Shown here: in pieces, positions 20,300 to 30,492 of the stretch | How the letters are laid out: each line of letters begins with the position of its first letter | How positions within the stretch are numbered: the stretch's first letter is position 1 | Source of the DNA: Lysobacterales bacterium | Lineage (GTDB): Bacteria; Pseudomonadota; Gammaproteobacteria; Xanthomonadales; UBA2363 | Length of the DNA stretch: 64,000 nucleotides | Assembly: GCA_019634735.1 (NCBI GenBank) | Contig: JAHCAT010000018.1 | Span: forward strand, 1-64,000 | Direction of reading: 5' to 3' | The notes under the pieces: generated by a model | Seen by the model: only the letters and a program-made list of their open reading frames with translations | Databases searched by the model: none | What the model was told of the DNA's origin: nothing | Program-made: the position numbers and the translations under genes

Positions 20300-21076
20300 A
20301 TGAGCATCGATCCCGACCTCCAGCAGCACTTCGATCGCGACCGTCTGTTCCACGACAGCACCGCGCACGTCTACGACCAGGTCATCTCGGAGCCGCGGGC
20401 GGCCGGCAGCGCCCTGCTGTTCCGCCGCATCGAAGCGCACCTGCCGCGCGGCGGCGACATGCTCGACCTGGCCTGCGGGACCGGCCACATGCTGATGCGC
20501 TATGGCGACCGGTTCCAGGGCCTGGTCGGCGTCGACCAGAGCGGCGGGATGCTGGCGCAGGCGCAGCGCAACCTGCAGGCCGCCGGCCTGGCGCGAGCGC
20601 GGTTGCAGCAGGCCTCGGTGTTCGATTTCCTCAAGGCCGACCGGCAGCGCTACCGCTTCATCAGTTGCGTGGGCTTCGTCCACCACCTGCCGCCCGAAAT
20701 GTTCGCCGGCCTGCTCGACCTGATCCGGCCGCGGCTGGCCGACGATGGCGTGCTCCTGCTCGCCGAGCCGGTGCAGCCGAAGGTGTCGCGCGCGCCCTGG
20801 CCGATCGAGCGCTGGAACGCCGGCAGCGTGATGAGCGAGCGCGTCGCGCTGCTGGCAGGCGACCACGAAGACGCCGACGAGGCGCCCCTGCCCGAGGCGC
20901 TGTTCCTGGAAACCCCGCTCCGCCACGGCTTCCGCCTGCTGGGCGAGAGCCGCGGCTGGGAGCTGTATGCGCGACATCTGCCCGAGCGCTGGATCGACCG
21001 CCTGGCGATCCGCGTCCTCGACGCCCTCTATTGGCGTCAGGGCTACATCGTCGTCCGTGTCCTCGCCCCGGGCTGA
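20300..21076 (+). CDS. Class I SAM-dependent methyltransferase
   Basis: A 258-residue methyltransferase with the Rossmann core: motif I MLDLACGTGHMLMRYG (residues about 54-69), acidic loop VGVDQSGGMLAQAQRNL, and motifs around FISCVGFVHHLPPEMF and GVLLLAEPVQPKV. The substrate is not evident; the fold resembles ubiquinone/tRNA-type methyltransferases but has no diagnostic residues. It is inserted between recX and alaS, which are neighbours in many relatives, and starts 75 bp after recX on the same strand. It could be part of the lexA-recA-recX transcript. Confidence 0.85.
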   Translation: MSIDPDLQQHFDRDRLFHDSTAHVYDQVISEPRAAGSALLFRRIEAHLPRGGDMLDLACGTGHMLMRYGDRFQGLVGVDQSGGMLAQAQRNLQAAGLARARLQQASVFDFLKADRQRYRFISCVGFVHHLPPEMFAGLLDLIRPRLADDGVLLLAEPVQPKVSRAPWPIERWNAGSVMSERVALLAGDHEDADEAPLPEALFLETPLRHGFRLLGESRGWELYARHLPERWIDRLAIRVLDALYWRQGYIVVRVLAPG

Positions 21077-21539
21077 CCGGCGGGTCGCCCACCCGGGCCG
21101 GCGATCCGGACGATCGCCCTGCCTTTCCGGCGCGACTGCGCGTCCCGCGAGCAGGCGGCGGCCTTCCCGACACCCGGGCAGGGCCCGCGTGCGGCACGCG
21201 CGGGCGCGCCCGCCATCCCGAGAAACCCTGCGGCCCGTCAGGATCCGGGGACGTCCACCCGGCGCGTGGCGAGGCGCCAGCCCGGGTGTTCGATGAGGAC
21301 GCCGCTGAGGCCGCCGACCTTCGCGCCGGGGCGCAGGCCGCTCGCGCTGGCCGGATCGACAGGGCGTCGGGCGTGCCTTCACGGTCCGGCGGTCCGCCGC
21401 CCGCCCCACGACGCGATCCCGACAGCCTCGCTGCGCGTCCTGACGAAACGTCCGGGCTAGAATGCCCAGTTCCCGGCGAGTGCCCCCCGGTCGTCCCCAA
21501 GCGGCCGGCCGGGCCCGCCCGACCCTTTCGAAAGCCGCC
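21077..21539. other. 463-bp gap before alaS
   Basis: GC-rich sequence with no reading frame I can support on either strand. A TAGAAT hexamer at 21458-21463 would suit the -10 box of an alaS promoter, but no convincing -35 lies at the right distance. No terminator-like hairpin with a T-run is seen after the methyltransferase. Confidence 0.4.
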
Positions 21540-24176
<2,637 letters not shown>

Positions 24177-24295
24177 CGACAACACTTGCCGGCTTCCGGT
24201 CTTCCGCTGCCAATCCCCACCCGGGGCCAGGCAGCGCAGATCGACCAGGTCTCTCGCTCTGCGGTCGTCGCTTCGAGCCTTCCGCGTCCCACCCC

Positions 24296-24351
24296 CGGTC
24301 CCTGGTCCCTGGTCCCTGGTCCCCGGTCCCCGGTCCCCGGTCCCCGGTCCC
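24296..24351. repeat. Heptanucleotide tandem array (NGGTCCC)8
   Basis: Eight perfect 7-bp units: one CGGTCCC, three TGGTCCC and four CGGTCCC. It has the same core and a similar block order to the array before lexA. Confidence 0.95.
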
Positions 24352-24354
24352 CTT

Positions 24355-24384
24355 CGCCACCGCCACCGCCACCGCCACCGCCAC
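24355..24384. repeat. Hexanucleotide tandem array (CGCCAC)5
   Basis: Five perfect CGCCAC units and a sixth ending in A, directly after the heptamer array and about 25 bp before the csrA -35 box. Confidence 0.95.
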
Positions 24385-24408
24385 CGCCAAGTGTGCGCCT
24401 GTTCCGCG

Positions 24409-24438
24409 TTGCGGCTTTTTCCGCGGCTCCGCTACTAT
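24409..24438 (+). promoter_or_regulatory. Probable csrA promoter
   Basis: TTGCGG (24409-24414), an 18-base spacer and TACTAT (24433-24438), about 110 bp before the csrA ATG. It leaves a leader of roughly 100 bases. It is a prediction by eye. Confidence 0.45.
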
Positions 24439-24546
24439 CGGGCGCACAGGGGCCCGTCCCGGGTGCAGGCGCATCCGGGGTCGGAGCAGTGGAAGCTCCG
24501 TACCTGCGCAGGAATCGCGCAGCGGGCGGCTAGGAGGGCAGCGAGC

Positions 24547-24762
24547 ATGCTCATACTCACGCGCAGGGTCGGCGAGACCCTGATGATCGGCGATACCGTC
24601 ACGGTGACCGTGCTCGGCGTCAAGGGCAACCAGGTCCGGCTCGGCATCACCGCGCCGCGCGACGTCACCGTGCATCGCGAGGAGATCTTCCAGCGCATCC
24701 ACCCGGAGGCTGAGCGCGGCGAACCGCCGGCGCCCGGCGACGGCGGCAAGGGCAGCGGCTGA
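24547..24762 (+). CDS. csrA: Carbon storage regulator CsrA (RsmA)
   Basis: A 71-residue RNA-binding regulator that dimerises and binds GGA motifs in mRNA leaders to repress or stabilise messages for storage, motility and virulence. The core [28 protein letters not shown] and [12 protein letters not shown] matches CsrA along its length. The last 15 residues ([18 protein letters not shown] region) are a flexible Gly/Pro tail that differs from the E. coli protein. A GGAGGGCAGCGAGC run just before the ATG provides the ribosome binding site. Confidence 0.98.
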   Translation: MLILTRRVGETLMIGDTVTVTVLGVKGNQVRLGITAPRDVTVHREEIFQRIHPEAERGEPPAPGDGGKGSG

Positions 24763-24768
24763 GCGGCT

Positions 24769-24798
24769 TTGACCCGGGCCCGCCGCTGCCGCTATGCT
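24769..24798 (+). promoter_or_regulatory. Probable promoter of the tRNA-Ser transcript
   Basis: TTGACC (24769-24774), an 18-base spacer and TATGCT (24793-24798), beginning 7 bp after the csrA stop codon. Transcription would run through the truncated tRNA copy and the intact tRNA-Ser gene. Confidence 0.5.
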
Positions 24799-24845
24799 TT
24801 GCGGCCGCGGTTGCGCTCCGGTTGGAGCCTGGCCGGTGCGTTCCC

Positions 24846-24962
24846 GGCGAGATCAGGATGATCGAGCCTGGAATGATTACGACCGGGCGATGTCACCGGC
24901 TGCGGAGTTGCACGAACAACGGAGAGATGCCCGAGAGGCCGAAGGGGCTCCCCTGCTAAGGG
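24846..24962 (+). repeat. 117-bp direct repeat, copy 1
   Basis: This segment is repeated 168 bp downstream (25014-25130) with only two mismatches in 117 bases (G/A at 24866 and 24908 relative to copy 2). It contains a tRNA leader and the 5' 42 bases of tRNA-Ser. Similarity fades out over a further 20-25 bases upstream. Confidence 0.95.
24921..24962 (+). pseudogene. Truncated 5' copy of tRNA-Ser(GCU)
   Basis: The first 42 bases of tRNA-Ser, through the acceptor strand, D arm, anticodon loop (CTGCTAA) and the start of the 3' anticodon stem, are identical to the intact gene at 25089. The sequence then changes to unrelated DNA, so the variable arm, T arm and 3' acceptor strand are missing. It cannot fold into a tRNA. 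Confidence 0.9.
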
Positions 24963-24980
24963 GTGAGCCGCAAGGCGAAC

Positions 24981-25003
24981 GGGCCAGGCAGGAAGCCTGG
25001 CCC
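24981..25003. other. Perfect inverted repeat between the tRNA copies
   Basis: GGGCCAGGC, loop AGGAA, GCCTGGCCC: a perfect 9-bp stem between the truncated and intact tRNA-Ser copies. There is no T-run after it. It may be a processing or stabilising element in the tRNA precursor. Confidence 0.6.
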
Positions 25004-25013
25004 CGGCATTCTT

Positions 25014-25130
25014 GGCGAGATCAGGATGATCGAGCCTAGAATGATTACGACCGGGCGATGTCACCGGCTGCGGAATTGCACGAACAACGGAGAGATGCCC
25101 GAGAGGCCGAAGGGGCTCCCCTGCTAAGGG
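25014..25130 (+). repeat. 117-bp direct repeat, copy 2
   Basis: Second copy of the leader plus 5' tRNA-Ser segment described for 24846-24962. Here it runs on into the rest of an intact tRNA gene. Confidence 0.95.
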
Positions 25131-25181
25131 AGTATGGGGCTAAAAACTCCATCGAGGGTTCGAATCCCTCTCTCTCCGCCA
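25089..25181 (+). tRNA. tRNA-Ser (anticodon GCU)
   Basis: The acceptor stem GGAGAGA / TCTCTCC closes the cloverleaf. The anticodon stem CTCCC / GGGAG flanks the loop CTGCTAA (anticodon GCT, reading AGC/AGU). The long variable arm is TATGGGG...CTCCATC and the T arm GAGGG-TTCGAAT-CCCTC, with discriminator G and encoded CCA (25179-25181). The class II variable arm confirms serine. An intrinsic terminator follows 5 bases later. Confidence 0.98.
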
Positions 25182-25186
25182 GATAA

Positions 25187-25213
25187 GAAAACGGCCCCGA
25201 CGGGGCCGTTTTC
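25187..25213 (+). terminator. Intrinsic terminator after tRNA-Ser
   Basis: A perfect 12-bp stem GAAAACGGCCCC / GGGGCCGTTTTC with a 3-base loop, ending in a T-rich tract. It terminates the tRNA transcript. The A-rich left arm gives a T-run on the other strand too, so it may also serve darP, whose stop lies 31 bp away. Confidence 0.92.
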
Positions 25214-25244
25214 GTTTCCGGTGCCTGGAGCCGGCGCCCTGGAC

Positions 25245-25838
25245 TCAGTCCTCTTCCGGGTCGTCTCCGGAGTCGTCTTCCCCACCGCGCCGCGCATCGG
25301 CGGCGGCGAGCAGTTCGCGCAGGGCACGGAACAGCGCGCGTGCGGCATGCGGTGGTGCGTTCTCCTCGCGCTCCTTGTGCGCCTGGCGCAGCAGTTGTCG
25401 CAGGTGCGTGGCATCGGCATGCGGGTGCTCATCCAGCAGACCTTCCAGTGCGCCGTCGCCCTCGACGAGCAGGCGGTCGCGCAGGCGCTCGACGCGATGC
25501 AACCTGGCCGCTTCACGGCGGGCGGCATCGCGGTCCTCGGTGAAGGCGGCACGGATCGTCTCCAGCAGTGCGGCATCCTGCCTGCGCAACTGCTTGGCCA
25601 GGTACTGGGTCTGCCGCTTGCGGGCGATCTGCTGCTGGACGCGCCTCGACGTCGCGACCAGCTCGGCCAGTTCCTCCGGCATCGCCAGGCGCTGGACCTG
25701 GCCAGCCGGCGCCGCCATCAGCGTGGCGGCCAACGCCAGCACGTCGAGCGCCTCGCGCTTGCGCTGGCTGCGCGACGGGCCGGTGGCGCGCTTGCTGATG
25801 CGCTCGGCCGGCGCGAAGTCGTCTTCATCGTGATCCAT
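25245..25838 (-). CDS. darP: Ribosome biogenesis factor DarP (YjgA, DUF615)
   Basis: A 197-residue, highly charged helical protein of the YjgA family, which associates with late 50S assembly intermediates and helps form the peptidyl transferase centre. Recognisable stretches are SRSQRKREALDVLALAATL (residues about 23-41), MPEELAELVATSRR, RKRQTQYLAKQLR and ALEGLLDEHPHADATHLRQL. The C-terminus is very acidic (GGEDDSGDDPEED). Its usual divergent partner pmbA lies about 5.3 kb away, beyond a signalling operon and two secreted-protein genes. Confidence 0.92.
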   Translation of the reverse strand: MDHDEDDFAPAERISKRATGPSRSQRKREALDVLALAATLMAAPAGQVQRLAMPEELAELVATSRRVQQQIARKRQTQYLAKQLRRQDAALLETIRAAFTEDRDAARREAARLHRVERLRDRLLVEGDGALEGLLDEHPHADATHLRQLLRQAHKEREENAPPHAARALFRALRELLAAADARRGGEDDSGDDPEED

Positions 25839-25903
25839 CGTCGCAGTGTATTGCCCGGCGACGGCTGTGGCACGATGACCGTCGAAGGGAGAGGGACGTC
25901 CCG

Positions 25904-28246
25904 ATGTCGGACAACCTGCCCGCCAGGATCGGCGGACACGAAATCATCGGCGTGCTGGGCGAGGGGGCGATGGGTCGCGTCTACCTCGCCAGGCAGCGCT
26001 CGCCCGAACGCGAGGTGGCGCTCAAGGTGGTGGCCGGGGTCGGGCCGGCGGCCAGCGCCCGGATCCAGCGCGAGATCGCCGCGCTGGCGCGCCTGGCGCA
26101 CCCGGGCATCGCCCGCCTGTACGCCGCCGGCGAGGAGCCGGGCGCCGGCCTGCCGCTGTCCTGGTTGTCGATGGAGCGCGTGCGCGGCATCGACCTGCGC
26201 GCCTGGCGGCAGCAGGTGCAGGGCCGGCCGCGCGCCGTGGCGCACCTGCTGGTTGCGCTGTGCGATGCGGTCCAGCATGCCCACGGCAACGGCATCGTGC
26301 ACCGCGACCTCAAGCCGGAGAACATCCTGGTCGATGCCGAGGGTCGGCCGCGGGTGCTGGATTTCGGCATCGCCCGCCTGCTCGGTCCGGACGACGGTGC
26401 CACCCAGGCTGGCCAGGTGCTGGGCTCGCTGCCCTACATGGCGCCCGAGCAGCTCGCCGGGCCGCCCGAAGGCGTCGACGCCCGCGCCGACATCCATGCG
26501 CTGGGCGTGATCGCCTTCGAGCTGCTGGCCGGCCGCCTGCCCTGGCCGCAGCTCGCCAGCGCGACGCTGTTCGAGGCCGTCGCCGTGCACCGCGGCGGCG
26601 AGCCGCCGCGCCTGGCCCAGGTCCTGCCTGGCGTCGACGGCGATCTCGACGCCATCGTCGGCAAGGCGATGGCCCCGGCGCCGGAACGCCGCTACGCCAG
26701 CGCCGCCGAATTCGGCGCCGACCTGACGCGCTGGCTCGACCAGCGGCCGGTCGAGGCGCGCTCGCCCACCGCCGCCTACCTGCTGTCGCGGCTGCTGCGC
26801 CGGCACCGGGTCGCGGCGCTGGCCGCGAGCCTGGTGCTCGCCACCCTGGTGGTCGCCACCGCGGTCTCGCTGCGCCTTGCCTGGTCGGAGGCGCAGGCGC
26901 GTGCGCTGGCCGAGCAACGCCTGGCCGGGCAGGAGGCCGTGAACGAGTTTCTCGAGCGGATGCTGTCGGCGGCCGATCCTTCGCGTGCCCTGGGCCGCGC
27001 GGTCACCGTGGCGCAGGTGCTGGACGAGGCCGAACTGGGGCTGGACGACATCGCGCTGCCGTCGGTGCGTTCGGCGGTCCGGCGCACGCTGGCGCAGACC
27101 CGCGCCGGGCTGGGCGAATTCGAACGCGCCCTGGCCCTGGTCGACGAGGCGCTCGCCCAGGCGCCGCGCGACGAACCGGAGCTGGCCCACGGCCTGCTGC
27201 GCCTGCGCGGCAGCCTGCTCGCCGAGCTCGGCCGCTTCGACGATGCCCTGGCGACGCTGGCCGAGGCGCAGGCGGCCTGGCCCGGGGCACCGGCGTCGCG
27301 ACGCGCACGCATCGAACTGGCCAGCGCCCGTGTCCACGACGAGGCCGGGCGACCGCGTGAGGCCGAGACCGGCTACCGGGCGCTGATCGCCGCGGCCGAG
27401 GCCGGCGGGCTGGCCGGCGACGACGCCTCCGCGGAGACCGCGCGCAGCAACTTGCTGGGCCTGCTGCGCGACAGCGGGCGCCTGGACGAGGCGATCGCCC
27501 TGGCCGATCAGGTGCTGGCACTGCGTCTGGACCGCGACGGCGAACGCCATCCGCGGACGCTGTCCACGCGCCACGCGCGCGCCACCGTGCTGCAGGCCCT
27601 GGGCCGTCTGGACGAGGCGATCGCCGAAACCGGACAGGTGCTCGCCCTGCGCGCCGAGGTGCTGGGCGACCAGCATGCCGACACCCTGACCAGCATGCAG
27701 ATGCTCGGCAACATGCTGCTCGAGCGCGGTCGCCTGGACGAGGCCGAGCCGCTGGTGCGGGGCAGCCTCGCCGGTTTCCGCGAGCGCTTCGGGCCCGGCC
27801 ACGCGCAGGCGCTGACCAGCCTCAACGCGTTGGCCTTCCTGCAGGAGGCCCGGGGCGACATCGTCGGCGCCGAGGCCACCTACCGGGACCTGTTCGCGCA
27901 GGGCGAGGCGGCCGGGCAGGGCGACAGCCCGCCCCTGCTGGCGCCGCGCAACAATCTGGCCATGCTGCTCCTGGAATCCGGCCGCGCGGCCGAGGCCGAG
28001 GCGGTCTACGTCGACCTGCTGGAGCGCACCGGGCGGGCGCTGGGGCGCGAGCATGCCTACCACGCCATCTTCACCAGCAACCACGGCCTGGCCCTGCTGC
28101 GCCTGGGTCGCCGCGCCGAAGCCGAGGCCGTCCTGCGCGACGCCCGCGCCCGCCTGGCCGGACTGTTCGGCGAGGACCATCCGCGCACCCAGGCGGCCGA
28201 CCAGCGCCTGGCGCAGGCGCAGGTCGCCGCCGGAGCGGCGCCGTGA
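25904..28246 (+). CDS. Transmembrane Ser/Thr protein kinase with TPR region
   Basis: A 780-residue Hanks-type kinase. Kinase domain residues 12-285: glycine loop LGEGAMGRVYLAR, VALK with K41, HRDLKPEN near 133-140, DFG near 153 and the activation segment LPYMAPEQLAG. One membrane helix is at about 303-325 (RVAALAASLVLATLVVATA). The outer half is a chain of TPR-like helices with repeated LGRLDEAIA and EAEAVYVDLLERTGRALG-type units, probably in the periplasm. It overlaps the histidine kinase gene by 4 bp (GTGA) and diverges from darP with a 65-bp gap. It has the same architecture as the kinase at 10 kb, but here the partners are a two-component system. Confidence 0.92.
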   Translation: MSDNLPARIGGHEIIGVLGEGAMGRVYLARQRSPEREVALKVVAGVGPAASARIQREIAALARLAHPGIARLYAAGEEPGAGLPLSWLSMERVRGIDLRAWRQQVQGRPRAVAHLLVALCDAVQHAHGNGIVHRDLKPENILVDAEGRPRVLDFGIARLLGPDDGATQAGQVLGSLPYMAPEQLAGPPEGVDARADIHALGVIAFELLAGRLPWPQLASATLFEAVAVHRGGEPPRLAQVLPGVDGDLDAIVGKAMAPAPERRYASAAEFGADLTRWLDQRPVEARSPTAAYLLSRLLRRHRVAALAASLVLATLVVATAVSLRLAWSEAQARALAEQRLAGQEAVNEFLERMLSAADPSRALGRAVTVAQVLDEAELGLDDIALPSVRSAVRRTLAQTRAGLGEFERALALVDEALAQAPRDEPELAHGLLRLRGSLLAELGRFDDALATLAEAQAAWPGAPASRRARIELASARVHDEAGRPREAETGYRALIAAAEAGGLAGDDASAETARSNLLGLLRDSGRLDEAIALADQVLALRLDRDGERHPRTLSTRHARATVLQALGRLDEAIAETGQVLALRAEVLGDQHADTLTSMQMLGNMLLERGRLDEAEPLVRGSLAGFRERFGPGHAQALTSLNALAFLQEARGDIVGAEATYRDLFAQGEAAGQGDSPPLLAPRNNLAMLLLESGRAAEAEAVYVDLLERTGRALGREHAYHAIFTSNHGLALLRLGRRAEAEAVLRDARARLAGLFGEDHPRTQAADQRLAQAQVAAGAAP

Positions 28247-28965
28247 GCGCCCTGCTCGGACTGCTGGCGGCGGCGCTGGCCGTCTCCGTGCTCGGCAATG
28301 TCCTCCTGCTGCGTCGGCTGCGCCGGCCCGGCGCGGCGGCCGGGACGCACGCCCCGGCCACCCGGGCGCTGGTCGAGCAGGCGGCTGCCGAGGAACGCGC
28401 GCGCATCCACGCCGACCTGCACGACGACCTCGGCGCCCGTCTGCTGGAGATGGTCTACGCCGCGCCCGACCAGGACAGCGCCGACCGCGCCCGCGCCCTG
28501 CTGCAGGACCTGCGCGACATGGTCACCCGTGCGCGCGGCGAGCCGGGTACGCTGGGCGAGGTGCTGGCCGACATCCAGGCCGAGGCGCGCCGGCGCCTGG
28601 CTGCGGTCGATGCCGGCCTTGCCTGGCAACAGCCCGAGGACCTGCCCGATCCGGCCCTGGACAGCGCCAGCGCCCTGCATCTGCGGCGCATCGTGCGCGA
28701 GGCGATCAGCAATGCCCTGCACCATGGCGGCGCGCGCAGCCTGCGCGTGCGCGTGCAGGTGGCGGCCGGCCCCGAGCTGCTGCTGGAGCTGACCGACGAC
28801 GGCAGCGCCGACCTGGCCGGCGTCGGTGCCGCTGCCGGCAGCGGCGTACGCAACATGCGCGATCGCGCCCGGGCGCTGGACGGCGAGATCGACTGGCGCG
28901 CCGGGACGCTGGGCGGCACCAAGGTGCTGCTGCGCGCGCCCCTGCCCGGCGGGGATGGTCGGTGA
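28243..28965 (+). CDS. NarL-type sensor histidine kinase, membrane-anchored, no sensor domain
   Basis: A 240-residue histidine kinase. One N-terminal membrane helix (residues about 3-23) is followed almost at once by the HisKA_3 dimerisation helix EERARIHADLHDDLGARLLE, with H60 as the likely phosphoacceptor. An HATPase domain then shows the N-box REAISNALHHGGA, the D-box LTDDGSAD and the G-box GSGVRNMRDRARALDG. No periplasmic or PAS sensor domain is present, so the input probably comes from a partner. The start is GTG at 28243, overlapping the upstream kinase stop (GTGA). The stop overlaps the response regulator start in the same way. Confidence 0.93.
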   Translation: MSALLGLLAAALAVSVLGNVLLLRRLRRPGAAAGTHAPATRALVEQAAAEERARIHADLHDDLGARLLEMVYAAPDQDSADRARALLQDLRDMVTRARGEPGTLGEVLADIQAEARRRLAAVDAGLAWQQPEDLPDPALDSASALHLRRIVREAISNALHHGGARSLRVRVQVAAGPELLLELTDDGSADLAGVGAAAGSGVRNMRDRARALDGEIDWRAGTLGGTKVLLRAPLPGGDGR

Positions 28966-29642
28966 GCGGAGGAGCGGTCGCGCGGGTGCTGGTGCTCGAC
29001 GACCTCGCGGCCAGCCGCGCCTGGCTGTCCGCGGCGGCGAAGACGGCGTTCCCTGCGGCTGCCGTGGTCGAGGCCGGCACGGTCGCGCAGGCCCTGGCCC
29101 TGCTGCAGCCCACGCCCGACCTGGCCCTGGTCGACCTCGGCCTGCCCGACGGCTCGGGCATCGAGGTGATCGCCGCCCTGCGTGGCGCCGGTGCGACCAC
29201 GGTGTGCGTGGTCGCCACCGTGTTCGACGACGACGCCCACCTGTTCCCGGCCCTGCGCGCCGGGGCCCAGGGCTATGTCCTCAAGGACCAGTCGCGCGAG
29301 CCGCTTGCGGCGATGCTGCTCGGCATCGTCGACGGCCAGCCGCCGCTTTCGCCCAGCATCGCCCGCCGCCTGCTGCGCCAGTTCCAGCCGGCGCCGCCGG
29401 CCGCCGCCGGCGGCGCGCCGGGCGAGGACGACCAGGAGGCGCTGACCGCGCGCGAGCGCGAGGTGCTGGGCCTGATCGGCAAGGGCCTGACGGTGCCCGC
29501 GGTGGCCCAGGCGCTGGGTCTGTCGCGGCATACCTGCGCGGGCTACGTGAAGGACATCTACCGCAAGCTGCAGGTCGGCAGCCGGGCCGAGGCAACCCTG
29601 GCCGCCACCCGCCTGGGGCTGGTCGGCCGCGACGCGCGCTGA
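28962..29642 (+). CDS. NarL/FixJ-family response regulator
   Basis: A 226-residue response regulator. The receiver domain (residues about 7-125) has the acidic pair D13/D14, the phosphoacceptor D58 in LALVDLGLPDGSG and the conserved lysine in GYVLKDQS. The LuxR-type helix-turn-helix at the C-terminus reads LTAREREVLGLIGKGLTVPA and LGLSRHTCAGYVKDIYRKL. The start is GTG at 28962, overlapping the histidine kinase stop (GTGA). The longer reading frame through the kinase gene is a shadow. It is the last gene of the kinase-HK-RR operon and converges on a secreted-protein gene 25 bp away. Confidence 0.93.
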   Translation: MSGGAVARVLVLDDLAASRAWLSAAAKTAFPAAAVVEAGTVAQALALLQPTPDLALVDLGLPDGSGIEVIAALRGAGATTVCVVATVFDDDAHLFPALRAGAQGYVLKDQSREPLAAMLLGIVDGQPPLSPSIARRLLRQFQPAPPAAAGGAPGEDDQEALTAREREVLGLIGKGLTVPAVAQALGLSRHTCAGYVKDIYRKLQVGSRAEATLAATRLGLVGRDAR

Positions 29643-29667
29643 GCGCTGCCGCAGCCCCGGACACCGG

Positions 29668-30492
29668 TCAGGGGCGCGGCACCGGGCGGCGCCACAGCCA
29701 CAGGCCGGCCAGCGCCATCGCCAGGGCCATCAGCAGCAGGCCGAAGCGGTCCAGGGCCGGCACCGGCAGGGCTGGCTGCGGCGGCGTCGGGCCGCCGACC
29801 GGCGCCGAGCCGAAGCCGTCCAGGTACACGTAGCCGCCGTGGGCGCCCAGCGAGCAGTCGGCGGCGATCGCGGTCAGCTCGATGGTCTGGCCGATCGCGC
29901 TGGCCGGCAGTACGGCGTCGACGTCCTGGAACGGCAGGTAGCGCCAGTTGCCGACGTCGTTGCGGAACTGCACGCCCGGCTGGCCGGAGTAGGCGAACTG
30001 CTCGAACAGCACGCTGTTGTCGGCGGTGTTGCGCACCGCGACGTAGAAGTAAGGTTGCTGCTGCGGAAGGTGGCTGGGGTCTTCCAGCACCGGCGCGAAC
30101 GCGAACCGGACGTGCGGCAGTCCATCGCCGGGATCGATGTCGGCCTGGGTCAGCACGTCGCTCTGGCGCAGCGTGGTGATGCGCGCGCCGCTGGCCTCGT
30201 CGTTGATCTTTGCGGTGTGGTTGCCGACCCGGGGCAGGGCGATCTGCGGCGCCCGCGGATCGCTGCTGCCGGGGCCGACGATGCTGGCCGGCCCGGGCGT
30301 GCTGCCGTTGATGCGGATCGAGTCGCCGGTGAACGGCGGCGCGCCGGCCAGTCCCGGGTTGCTGCCGCCGCCCAGGGTCCAGCCCTGGAAGCTGTTCTGC
30401 TCGAAGCCGCCGTTTACGAACACGGCATGGGCGGGTCCGGCGACGGCCAGGGCCAGGACGGCGGCCAGCAAGGTGCGGCACGGTGCATTCAT
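29668..30492 (-). CDS. Secreted protein with IPTL-CTERM-like sorting tail
   Basis: A 274-residue exported protein. The signal peptide is MNAPCRTLLAAVLALAVAGP-AHA, followed by VFVNGGFEQNSFQGWTLGGG, a carbohydrate-binding/PEP-CTERM-like beta-sandwich opening. The C-terminus reads VPALDRFGLLLMALAMALAG followed by LWLWRR and a short tail. That is a P-x-L motif, a membrane helix and an arginine cluster, as in IPTL-CTERM exosortase substrates. No exosortase gene is in the window. Its ATG overlaps the stop of the upstream secreted-protein gene (ATGA), so they are translationally coupled. Function unknown. Confidence 0.8.
   Translation of the reverse strand: MNAPCRTLLAAVLALAVAGPAHAVFVNGGFEQNSFQGWTLGGGSNPGLAGAPPFTGDSIRINGSTPGPASIVGPGSSDPRAPQIALPRVGNHTAKINDEASGARITTLRQSDVLTQADIDPGDGLPHVRFAFAPVLEDPSHLPQQQPYFYVAVRNTADNSVLFEQFAYSGQPGVQFRNDVGNWRYLPFQDVDAVLPASAIGQTIELTAIAADCSLGAHGGYVYLDGFGSAPVGGPTPPQPALPVPALDRFGLLLMALAMALAGLWLWRRPVPRP

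Larger units (their letters stand above)
24177..24546. other. Repeat-filled gap between alaS and csrA
   Basis: The 370-bp gap holds about 115 bp of unremarkable sequence, then a heptamer array (24296-24351), a hexamer array (24355-24384) and the probable csrA promoter. No gene is supported. Confidence 0.6.

Noticed and set aside
21238..21379. Short minus-strand frame (about 46 residues) before alaS
   Set aside because: Its translation reads smoothly for about 30 residues but lacks a start codon and any known relative. It is most likely chance.
24846..25181. Integrative element at tRNA-Ser
   Set aside because: Integration at a tRNA normally duplicates the 3' end. Here the duplicated part is the leader and 5' half, and no integrase or mobility gene lies between or beside the copies.
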